Shown here piece by piece: positions 1 to 9,364 of a DNA stretch of 64,000 nucleotides. This DNA is from Lineus longissimus (taxonomy: Eukaryota > Nemertea > Pilidiophora > Heteronemertea > Lineidae), in NCBI RefSeq assembly GCF_910592395.1, contig NC_088314.1:14880001-14944000 (forward strand), read 5' to 3'. A model generated the notes under the pieces. That model saw only the letters and a program-made list of their open reading frames with translations, was not told the origin of the DNA and did not search any database. Position 1 is the stretch's first letter; each line of letters begins with the position of its first letter. A program made the position numbers and the translations under genes.

Positions 1-480
1 ACACATTCTAAAAGGCCTTAGTCACAGTATATCATTGTTTCTAATACAAAATACATTACGCCTCGTTTTGATCGGAGCGGTCTTGGTATCGTAACCAATG
101 ACCGCCTGGGTAGGTATAAAATTCTGAATTTTAGCAGACGAATTATTTTCACCAAGAAGCAACGACTCAGCCCCACAAGACAATGTCAAGAACACGAGAT
201 TTTGAAGTATTCCCCGATATATTGGGATTTGTGAAGTAGGGAGGATACCCGAGGACTCTTTCGAGGTCGTCAGTCAGGATTCAGAAGAGGTCACAGACGA
301 GGAAATGGTAGAAATCGAGCTAGCAGACTGGGAATTCCCTTGCTGCGTGACGTCATCTTCACAAGCAACAATATGGCGGAGTTCCGGACACCAGGCTGGA
401 TCATTCTTTGACGAAAACGGAACATATATACCTTTCAAATCGTATTTAATTTGTTTAATTTTGAAACCTTTTAGAATAGA
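1..480. other. Non-coding stretch
   Basis: I see no supported gene here. At 74-117 there is a diverged copy of the right end of the palindromic element at 481-719 (both read GAGCGGTCTTG, then a few bases, then AACCAATGACCGCC), so an older relative of that element probably ended here. Confidence 0.4.
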
Positions 481-719
481 AATTAATACCGAGCTGGCGG
501 TCATTGGTTGTATAATCAAGACCGCTCGGGTAGACCGAAAATGCAGTCCAAAACCCGAGGCGCTTGCCTCGGGTTTTGGACTGCATTTTCGGTCTACCCG
601 AGCGGTCTTGATTATACAACCAATGACCCGAGGCGCTTGCCTCGGGTTTTGGACTGCATTTTCGGTCTACCCGAGCGGTCTTGATTATACAACCAATGAC
701 CGCCAGCTCGGTATTAATT
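481..719. mobile_element. Palindromic MITE with duplicated right arm
   Basis: The outer ends are a near-perfect inverted repeat: AATTAATACCGAGCTGGCGG at the left and its reverse complement at the right. The arms contain the same GACCGCTCGGGTAGACCG sequence in inverted orientation and meet at a small head, CCCGAGGCGCTTGCCTCGGG. The head plus right arm is present twice in tandem (554-626 and 627-699, period 73 bp). The order is therefore left arm, head, right arm, head, right arm. There is no coding capacity; any reading frame through it is an artefact of the palindrome. This is typical of a foldback or MITE element of unknown superfamily. Confidence 0.75.
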
Positions 720-2250
720 CCTTAAACACGCATCTTCATGATCATGATCTTTCTCAAACTAACTGAATGACCTAATCGCCTTGGACGCACAACCTAACCA
801 CATATCAATCCGCCCCGACGATCGACACATCCATTCGATTCGATAACCCTCGATAAAGTTTGATAAATAAACTAGAACTGAGATTTCACAGGAGCACCTG
901 TGAATTCATGACTCCAGGGTTGTTTTGAGGGCGATATTGTAAGAGTTGGTCTTGAGTATGGGGACGTGAAGGTCCGTGAGGCACCTGGGGAGAGAAGACT
1001 AGTTGAACGATGGGATCATGGAGGTATAAATAATTATTTATACCTCCATGATGGGATCTGACACGGACACTACTATTGATCTCATTATATGAATACCATT
1101 TAATTACAAAAAAGTGAAAACAGATCATATCATATTCCTTGGCATAAATTAAAATAGGAGTACGGGAACAAGGTTTTTTAGCAGGAGGAAAGCGAGAACA
1201 TTTTGCGCCGTCGTATTCCGATTTGGCTGGTTAGTGGTGAAATCTGCTTTTAATTTTGCAAATTAACATTTCTAACGTTGTCTGAATTAAAGATGCTTTC
1301 CCAATGCTTGACTGGTCTGGCAAGAGACATTGCCAGGAAAACGTGACGTCATTTTGGCCATTCTTCTTACCGCACGCCCTCTCTCTCCGTAAAAGTTCCT
1401 GACATGGTGTGAAGTGGGAGGGCGCACAATGGGAACCACACTGCCGCGATGTTAATAGTTTCTATTTATAGAATTCAGCGGCAGAGATTTTAGGCACGGA
1501 AAAAGTGGATTAACTCGGCTAATCTCAATGGATTTTACCCAGGAATGTTTTCAAGGCGAGAGAAACATCTGATTTAAGTACTGCGCTTATTAGATTTCAT
1601 GTTCAGGCCGAAGATTGGCCTAAAACGTGGACGAAAAGAGTGCATTATCGAGTGTTGGAGAGGTCACGTGATTGGACGAGAAACCTGAACAAAGTTTTCG
1701 TGCTTTTAGCTGTCAACATCAATGGCTATAATATACTCCTGCAGAATAGTAGAACTAATAGAACTAATTTCCGAAGTTTCCAATAGTTTGAACACAAATC
1801 AGAACATCACCCATCAGCTGGACTCAGATCTGCATAAATTACGATAAATAATGAGGTCGTCGCTTCAATTTCGCAAAGAAAGTTGACTCCATTCGAAGGT
1901 TGTTTTGACCAAATTCTGTTGAACTCATCGTTATGAGGCATTTGAACACATTCTCGTTGATCTTTTCTATAAACGTGTGAAGTTTCGTACCAAAATACGT
2001 TTCCGTAAAGGCTTAAAAAAGAAAATTTGTCACTTACAAAATCATCGCTCCGGTAGAAATAAAAAGGTCACCGCCATTTTCTTGATGATAGTACTCCAGG
2101 TAACCTCGGCGGGAAATTTAAAGCGGGGTCATCCGGGGTAAAACAACAGTTTTGCTCACTACCGCCAACTGGTGATATAAATCGACACTAATCTATTTTA
2201 TATCAAAACTTCTGTATCATGAAGACCTTTTCAACTTTATTTCAAGCTTT
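720..2250. other. Non-coding stretch before the T1 cluster
   Basis: No gene can be supported in about 1.5 kb. The only structured feature is the 38-bp palindrome listed separately. The right part may belong to the Helentron-like element that ends at 2526, but its left end cannot be located. Confidence 0.4.
1015..1052. repeat. Perfect 38-bp palindrome
   Basis: The sequence ATCATGGAGGTATAAAT followed by AATTATTTATACCTCCATGAT-type bases is its own reverse complement over 38 bp with no loop. The tetranucleotide GGGA recurs on both sides. It could be a very short foldback insertion or a cruciform-forming site. Confidence 0.7.
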
Positions 2251-2526
2251 TATCTGCTGGAATAGAGCGTCAAAAAATTGTTTTTTCATTTACGCATTTT
2301 GCCCCCTGGGGAGCTGAATTTGAGTCGAATCGCCCAAATTTTTTTCCGTAAGCAACATTTTCTGCGGTGTTTATAAGCAAGACTAGATTTGAAGTGCCTC
2401 TGTTGTATGATTACAAAATGCCCAACGTTGTCTACAGATGGCATGATGGAAGGATGGGTGGAAGGACGGACACCAATCGAATAGCTATTTGACTAGCTCC
2501 GCTGACTTTGTCAGCTGAGCTAAAAA
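2250..2526 (+). mobile_element. 3' end of Helentron-like repeat A-prime
   Basis: The right end has the same design as repeats A and B in this window: a GGAAGGATGG-rich short tandem stretch (about 2440-2475), then a hairpin with 12-bp arms (2495-2506 and 2510-2521, one mismatch) reading AGCTCCGCTGAC / GTCAGCTGAGCT, then TAAAAA. Upstream there is a phrase GCCCCCTGG also found in repeat B. The left boundary is not visible. Coding sequence of T1 begins directly after the TAAAAA tail, so this copy probably interrupts that gene as well. The left coordinate is an estimate. Confidence 0.5.
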
Positions 2527-2529
2527 TGG

Positions 2530-2977
2530 GCCATAAATGTACGAAAGAAAAAAAGAAACCAAGGCCAGAAATACAAAAATCCTGTGGGGATTGTCGTCCC
2601 TGCAAAGAAGGTTGGACCAGCTTGTAAATGCAGAAGAAACTACTTTGCTACCATTGGTGATGAAAAAACCGATAACGTGTTCAAGTCATTCTGGGCTCTT
2701 GGTAACAAAAACATTCAGGATAGTGTATTATTTGCTGGATGTAAAAGCGCCCCAGTTGCCCGTAGGCGTAGAAGGAATGGTGAGGGAGATGGGCGTAGAG
2801 CACGCAGGTGTAGTTTCAAGTACATTATTTGACTCCCAGATAAATGTGATGTGGAGGTATGCCAAGCTGCGTTTATGTCAATCTATGGTATTGGAAAAAA
2901 AACCTTCGAACGAGTTCGAAACAGCACAAGCCAGATGACACCGCCTAAGGACAAGAGGGGTTATCATAACAAAGGGC
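2530..2977 (+). pseudogene. T1 transposase-like gene, N-terminal piece
   Basis: This is the first of three pieces of a transposase-like gene named T1 here; I recognise the family only as an uncharacterised transposon-like protein of invertebrates. It opens with a basic stretch (RKKKRNQG) followed by a Cys pair (ACKCRRNYF) and an FxxFWxLGNKNIQDS stretch, an arrangement typical of the N-terminal region of this family. An in-frame TGA lies at 2830-2832, after which the same frame continues through VCQAAFMSIYGIGKKTFERV and DKRGYHN. The piece begins at the end of repeat A-prime and stops at repeat A. The reading frame is otherwise open, so the insertions and the stop are the main damage. It is non-functional as it stands. 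Confidence 0.6.
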
Positions 2978-4683
2978 CCAAGGGCCTGGCGCTCAGCTGA
3001 GTTAATATCATTAATATCTTCCCGGTGTTTAGTTCATTATGCATGAAAATGGCATGCTCCATGGTATTTGATATCCTTTTGCGTTCACTACGGTACCAAT
3101 GTTTTTGGTTGACATAATTATGCCACTGTTCATTCCTCAATCCTGACCATAATTCGGGTGAAATCATCGTATGAAAATATTTACCGAAACATGAAGTTTA
3201 TGCCATGAATGAGGATACTCATTGTCATAGCCTCGTTTACAAGTACGAAGTATTTTCCCGCGAATATTCAAAACTGCTTGGCTCCTTGCCAGTTAAATAA
3301 CATGTGACTATACACAAAATAGAAAACTTTGATGGAAATTGTAAATCATTTTTTTATCTATCAGGGGAAACAAGCTGATGATGATCAAATAAATCATTCA
3401 TGAGAAATCGTTTTGTTGCTGAAGCTTGCATGACGAAGTTAATGCTAAACCTTTTCTTGTGCTCCACTGCGCCACCGTAGTTTTCTATTTAGACCAGCGA
3501 TGACGTCATTTCTGGTGATTCCCTGCGTTGTCCAATGAGCGCTTTTTAAAATGTGCCATTTGGTATTGTACAGTATGCAATGTATTTTTTCAGCGCTGCC
3601 AGTTGCCGAACAGAATGCCGTAGCTCCCTCAATTTCCAATCAATTTTTATGGGAGTGACATTATTGTATTGCTTAGAATGTCTACTTTTTACTCATGAAA
3701 GAATCGTAGAACTAAAACTTAATAGGCGAACAGAATCATGCCGATTCACTGCACATACTGTGGGAATTCTCCACTTCAAAATACATCGGCGATGTCATCG
3801 CGAACAGAGCATGCACTTCCGATATCGTTTTCACAGAAATGTGGCCAAATTTTCAAGAACTAATTTCTGAAAGTAGTCCCTAAAGACCTTATGACTACCA
3901 CTGAAACGAACTAGTGATAATATCGCCTACCAGACTCCTTTTTAAGCAGAAAATTGGGTACTTGAGTGTCATTGAGCTCCAAGATTATTGCACATAGCGT
4001 AAACAACATGCCGCCATTTTGTCTCCGCTTCGGTATTTCGTACGCCGCTTATAATGCACCTTCTCAATTAAAACCAACATAATAAGGCCTTACATCGTTG
4101 ATTGAATAGGAACACCACACAAAACACAATAAAGTGGGGGTACAATCGATTACGAAGCTGAAGTGAACAGTGATTTATTCCTGGAGCTACTGCTTTTGTT
4201 GTTTGTGTAGCTGCCATGTTTTGAGAACTGGCAAATAGGAGACTTAATTGATGGCTGACGTCATCGGGCGGGAATTTGAATCGGCAGAAATAATTAAAAG
4301 GCAGGTAGCGCCCTCTCCTGTTAAAATTTTGAACTTTTTCTCAATAAAATAGATTTTCAAGAATTTTATCTTAATATTAGAGCATATTTCGACTAATTCT
4401 GCTGCTCCTAGGCCGATATAGGCCAGTTTCCTTCATGCACTCTAGCTCGCAGGAAGTAGGTCGAATGGCGACAAATTTTGTTTTGAAAGTAGAGTTTGAC
4501 CAGAAGTATCCAGAAATGCAAAATTGAAGTCTCTAGGTCTTACGGTTACAAAATGTGCACCATGGGTTTAACGGATGGACGGACGGATGGATGGATGGAT
4601 GGATGGATGGATGGATGGACAGACGGACGCCACTGAACAACTTATTTGACAAGCTCGGCTGACTTAGTCAGCTGAGCTAAAAA
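2973..4683 (+). mobile_element. Helentron-like non-autonomous repeat A, copy 1
   Basis: This is a 1.7-kb non-coding repeat; a second copy at 55292-56972 is co-linear along its length apart from small indels. It begins with AAGGGCCTGGCGCTCAGCTGAG. It ends with a GGAT-type microsatellite (about 4570-4620), then a hairpin (4652-4663 and 4667-4678, arms AGCTCGGCTGAC / GTCAGCTGAGCT), then TAAAAA. The 5' GCTCAGCTGA is repeated inverted in the terminal hairpin, which is the subterminal inverted repeat plus terminal stem-loop design of Helentron-associated elements. It sits inside gene T1: the coding sequence before it and after it belong together. The exact 5' boundary is uncertain by about 10 bp. 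Confidence 0.65.
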
Positions 4684-4684
4684 C

Positions 4685-5088
4685 CACTCGACAACACCTG
4701 ATGATGTTAAGGAGCGTGTTCGCCTGCATATCCGTTCATTTCCTAAACGGGTTTCACATTACAGCAGAGAACACAACAACAGGCGCAACTACCTCCACGA
4801 AAACCTCAATATTCAGAGGATGTGGTTGCTTTATCTACAAGAGCATGAGCCCGATGAACTGCTTAAGTTACGAAGAAAGAAGAAAATCCATCCTAAGGTC
4901 AAGTACTGGTTGTACACAGACATATTCGTGTCAGAATTTGGCTATGCATTTGGTCGACCACGCACTGACACCTGTAACAGATGTGATGAACTAGAGAACA
5001 GAATCAGTACTGCCAAAAAGCAGGGCCTGGTAAATGAAGTCAACGAACTCGAGAAGCAACGAGAAATACATCATCGCAAAGCTGAATG
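4685..5088 (+). pseudogene. T1 transposase-like gene, middle piece
   Basis: This is an uninterrupted reading frame of about 134 codons that continues T1 after repeat A. Motifs seen are TPDDVKERVRLHIRSFP, SHYSREHN, YLHENLNIQRMW, and a zinc-binding-like segment FGRPRTDTCNRCDEL that leads into a short coiled-coil rich in Glu and Lys. In relatives this part precedes the catalytic core. The piece has no start codon of its own and ends where repeat B1 begins (GCTGAATGAAATGG). No stop or frameshift lies within it, so the insertion of repeat B1 is probably recent relative to the decay of the other pieces. Confidence 0.6.
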
Positions 5089-6134
5089 AAATGGCCAGGG
5101 CCATTGTGCTCACCTCATGTGGAGGAAAGATGGATAAAGAGCATGGTATTGTGTCATGTAGTGTTAGGTTTGATGTAGGTCCAAGCAATTACAATTTCCC
5201 CAAAATGGCCAATTTACAGTACATTCGACCTCTGTGACCTTGAAAAGTAGGTCAAATCAAAGAAGACCCGGGTGACACATTGAATGGTTGTTAGAATTAG
5301 ATGTACCTATGATATAAAATTGGTGCCAATCGGGCAAGTCATTACTAGGAATAATGGCATTTTGAAGAATTTAGGATTTGGCCCCCTCCCTGGAGGCCAA
5401 ACGGCAAATCAGATCGCACCAAACTTCGGTACCTGAGATCACCTGACCAAGGGGTACATGTGTACTTAATTTGTGATCAATAGTCATTGCAGTTAAGAAA
5501 CGTGCCATAGTTACGGCCTGACGGCGAATTTACGCCATTTGACCTCTGTGACCTTGACAAGAAGGTCAAATTAAAAACCTGTGTGACATATACTGTATTG
5601 TAGTTAGATGTACCCATGATATCAAATTGGTGGCAATCGGGCAAGAAGTTAAGGAATAATCACTTTTTTAAGGTTTTGGGATTTTGCCCCCTGGTGGTCA
5701 AGTGGTGAATCATATTGGACCAAACTTCGGTCCCTGAGATCACCTGACTAAGGGGTAAATGTGTACCAAATTTGGTATCAATAGTCATTGCAGTTTAGAA
5801 ACGTGCCATCGTTACATCCTAACGGCCAATTTACACCATTTGACCTCTGTGACCTTGAAAAGGAGGTCAAATCAAAAACCCGGAGGATATATGATGCACC
5901 TTTGCTAGAAGTACCTACCATATTTTTTTCAAAATTTCCCGACTACTATTAAGGGAGATATTGCATATTTTCACTTTTAACGTTTGGCCCCCTGGTGGCC
6001 AAACCATGAAACGAATCGGACCGAAACTTGGTCTCCAAGGTGTCATTACATAAGGGTACATGTGTACCAAGTTTCAACTCAATAGCTCTAACAGTTACGA
6101 AACGTGCCCTGCTAACGGACGACGGACGACGACG

Positions 6135-6169
<35 letters not shown>

Positions 6170-6226
6170 ACGACGGACGCCACGGTATGGGATAAGCTCA
6201 CCTCTGCTAAGAGGTGAGCTAAAAAG
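5086..6226 (+). mobile_element. Helentron-like non-autonomous repeat B, copy 1
   Basis: This is a 1.1-kb non-coding repeat. It starts with ATGGCCAGGGCCATTGTGCTCACCTC. It contains three internal segments with related phrases (TTTGACCTCTGTGACCTTGA repeated at about 5209, 5538 and 5838) and ends with a GAC triplet array (about 6115-6175), an 11-bp-arm hairpin (6195-6205 and 6210-6220, AGCTCACCTCT / AGAGGTGAGCT) and TAAAAAG. The GTGCTCACCT near the left end repeats the hairpin arm. Long open frames on both strands in the GAC array are low-complexity artefacts. It lies inside gene T1, immediately followed 28 bp later by copy 2. Confidence 0.7.
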
Positions 6227-6254
6227 GCTATGCCACTCTTAGGCACTTCACTGA

Positions 6255-7293
6255 ATGAAATGGCCAGGGCCATTGTGCTCACCTCATGTGGAGGAAAGAT
6301 GGATAAAGAGCATGGTATTGTGTCATGTAGTGTTAGGTTTGATGTAGGTCCAAGCAATTACAATTTCCCCAAAATGGCCAATTTACAGTACATTCGACCT
6401 CTGTGACCTTGAAAAGTAGGTCAAATCAAAGAAGACCCGGGTGACACATTGAATGGTTGTTAGAATTAGATGTACCTATGATATAAAATTGGTGCCAATC
6501 GGGCAAGTCATTACTAGGAATAATGGCATTTTGAAGAATTTAGGATTTGGCCCCCTCCCTGGAGGCCAAACGGCAAATCAGATCGCACCAAACTTCGGTA
6601 CCTGAGATCACCTGACCAAGGGGTACATGTGTACTTGATTTGTGATCAATAGTCATTGCAGTTAAGAAATGTGCCATAGTTACGGCCTGACGGCGAATTT
6701 ACGCCATTTGACCTCTGTGACCTTGACAAGAAGGTCAAATTAAAAACCTGTGTGACATATACTGTGTGGTGGTTAGATGTACCCATGATATCAAATTGGT
6801 GGCAATCGGGCAAGAAGTTAAGGAATAATCACATTTTTAAGGTTTTTGGATTTTGCCCCCTGGTGGTCAAGTGGTGAATCATATTGGACCAAACTTCGGT
6901 CCCTGAGATCACCTGACTAAGGGGTAAATGTGTACCAAATTTGGTATCAATAGTCATTGCAGTTTAGAAACGTGCCATCGTTACATCCTAACGGCCAATT
7001 TACACCATTTGACCTCTGTGACCTTGAAAAGGAGGTCAAATCAAAAACCCGGAGGATATATGATGCACCTTTGCTAGAAGTACCTACCATATTTTTTTCA
7101 AAATTTCCCGACTACTATTAAGGGAGATATTGCATATTTTCACTTTTAACGTTTGGCCCCCTGGTGGCCGAACCATGAAACGAATCGGACCGAAACTTGG
7201 TCTCCAAGGTGTCATTACATAAGGGTACATGTGTACCAAGTTTCAACTCAATAGCTCTAACAGTTACGAAACGTGCCCTGCTAACGGACGACG

Positions 7294-7344
<51 letters not shown>

Positions 7345-7403
7345 AGACGACGGACGCCACGGTATGGGATAAGCTCACCTCTGCTAAGAGGTGAGCTAAA
7401 AAG
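6255..7403 (+). mobile_element. Helentron-like non-autonomous repeat B, copy 2
   Basis: Copy 2 is nearly identical to copy 1, with only scattered substitutions, in the same orientation and separated from it by 28 bp. The GAC array (about 7288-7345) is longer than in copy 1, and the terminal hairpin is at 7372-7382 and 7387-7397. The 5' flank CTGAATGAAATGG is the same as in copy 1, which suggests either insertion at the same kind of site or a tandem duplication that carried the flank. T1 coding sequence resumes right after its TAAAAAG tail. Confidence 0.7.
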
Positions 7404-7404
7404 C

Positions 7405-8391
7405 CAGCCAATGAAGTCAAACTACTCACATTTGACTTTCAGCAGAATCTCCCATGCCCAACACTAAAGAACAGCGACATATTCTATACCAGGTTGCTAT
7501 GGACATACAACTTTGGTGTTCATGACTGTCAAGACGATTCTGCTACGTGTTCATATGGTCCGAAAGTGATGCCAAAAGGGGGTCTGCTGAAGTGTGCTCC
7601 TGCTTAGACCAATACCTGAAAACTCACCCAACAGACAGCAGACACCTTGTTCTGTTCTACGATGGATGTGGGGGACAGAACAAAAACAAAACGATGGTTG
7701 CGTTCCTCATGCGGCTTGTGAAACAGAAGAGATTCGACAGGATAGACCACTATTTCCAGGTCCGAGGTCACACGTTCCTCCCAAACGACAGAGACTTTGG
7801 TTGCATTGAAAGGTAAAAGAAAGGCGAAATGGCCTATGTTCCAGAGCACTATGCAAAGATCCTTGAGAATGCCAGAACAGCCAACCCATTCCAAGTTGTG
7901 AAATTCTTGCCAGACACATTCTTTGATTTTGCAAAACTTTCAAAGGACTCTGTGAAGAGCACCACATTCAAGTCTACGGAAACCAATGAAACCGTGAAAA
8001 TACGAGATATCATGTGGTTTTCATACGGTCAGAGTGAAGTGATGGACTTCACAACTGAGAAACCGGTTCTTGTAGAGCATCCAGACGAGGTGTGGGCACG
8101 TTGTACATTCAGCGACTTCGAGCAGTGGAAGAAAATCAAACCTCTGAAACGAAATGCAGACCTGGAAAACAACTTCCACCGAAATACGAACGACACGGTT
8201 CTGTTAAGATCAAACAAGCCAAGTATAAAGACCTGCAGGACAAGATTGTGTTGAAAGGGGTACTGCCTCAGCAGTATTGTGACTTTTTCACCAACCTGCA
8301 GCATGATGGTCCAGAAGGAGCCAACGCACCTAGGCATCCAGATGATAGTGATGGTGGTGACAGCGACGGTGATGACTACGTCTACGATTAA
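7405..8391 (+). pseudogene. T1 transposase-like gene, catalytic core and C-terminus
   Basis: The third piece of T1 carries what looks like the catalytic core. In order: LTFDFQQNLPCP (Asp codon 7434-7436), RLLWTYNFGVHD, then after a frameshift near 7545 FIWSESDAKRGSAEV, then FYDGCGGQNKNK (Asp codon 7661-7663) and VRGHTFLPNDRDFGCIER (Gly-His at 7766-7771). An in-frame TAA follows at 7814-7816; the same frame goes on to about 8190, where a second frameshift leads to an acidic C-terminal tail ending DDYVYD with a TAA at 8389-8391. I believe related proteins are catalogued under a DUF with a DG-Q-K-K signature, but I cannot verify the accession. The DFxxN, DG and D-after-GH acidic residues resemble a DDE-type triad; this is inference. 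Confidence 0.6.
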
Positions 8392-9360
8392 AATCCATTA
8401 GGCCAATGTGTCTAAACCAAAAACTGGATGTACCTGTTGCGATGTTACTTGAAGTCTCTTGTTGTTCTTTGCTAGTTTGGGCATATCGGTACTTCGTTGT
8501 AGCCACACTTGTATTTCAGTGTTAGAAATCCTTTGCCTGGTGTTAGAAGTCATAAACAGGAAGGCATGTTACATTGTTGTGATATTTTAAAAGTTTGGAT
8601 GGACTTGTGATTATCAGTTCAATCATTCTTAATTAGTATTGAAGAGTTCACAGGGTTGACATGTTTAGTTTAATGCCAGTTCTTGGTTTTTCTTTGTATC
8701 TGTTTAATCAATGTTCTACATCTTCTTGTCAATGTTGGGAAGTTTTACTCCTAACGGAGATAGCTTTATTAGGCATACTGTGGACATGTTTGGTAGAGCC
8801 CCAGACAAATTACGGGTTTAAGTCAAAAAGGGGGTTAAGTCCCTAGGTGACTTAACCCCCTTTTTTGATGAGCAGTTTGTGAGAAACCATAAAATATCAA
8901 GAAAAAATATTTTGTCCATGTTTTTGTTAACAACATTGTTTCGGACTCATTACTTATGCAAGAATAAAAACAGAAGTGAAAACAGCTGTTATTTTCTGCT
9001 GTTGGTTTTAAAAATCACGTTTTCTGTCTTTTTCTCAAAAGTGTCTAATGTGACTTAACACCCTTGTTGTTCTGATGGCTTCAATTATGATATTCATTGA
9101 CTACGTAATGGCAATTATGCTAATCAGCTGCTGCCATTACCGAAAAACCTTATTTTTGACATAACTGTACGAGTAGTTGACCAAATTTCTCACAACTGAT
9201 GGCAAACCATATGTTTTCATGGTCAAGGAATCCAATGAGGCAGGTTAAAAGGTCATGGAATTGCTATTACTGTAAGGTACTTCAAGAGCCATCAGATGAG
9301 TTTCTTGGGTAGCATTGGGCACCTCATGACTGTAGTATGAGACACCATAGTATTGGTTTG
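8392..9360. other. Non-coding stretch with one hairpin
   Basis: This is AT-rich sequence downstream of T1 without a convincing gene. It contains the palindrome listed at 8825-8865. A related phrase GTGACTTAACACCC occurs at about 9049, so the palindrome arms may belong to a small dispersed repeat. Confidence 0.4.
8825..8865. repeat. 17-bp-arm palindrome
   Basis: The arms AAAAAGGGGGTTAAGTC and GACTTAACCCCCTTTTT are perfect inverted repeats around a short CCTAGGT centre. It is probably a tiny foldback insertion; no flanking duplication could be identified. Confidence 0.65.
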
Positions 9361-9364
9361 GATG

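Noticed and set aside
305-766. 153-codon open frame over the palindromic element
   Set aside because: It runs through the foldback arms and their duplication; the translation is low in information and mirrors itself, so it is a by-product of the palindrome.
3553-3870. 105-codon open frame also present at 55877-56182
   Set aside because: The frame is shared because both lie in repeat A. It shows no domain, and one copy is broken by small indels, so the conservation is that of the repeat and not of a protein.
6060-6357. Open frames with poly-Asp or poly-Arg on either strand (also at 7118-7429 and 38289-38588)
   Set aside because: These are translations of the GAC triplet array in repeat B, present in all three copies and without any protein signature.
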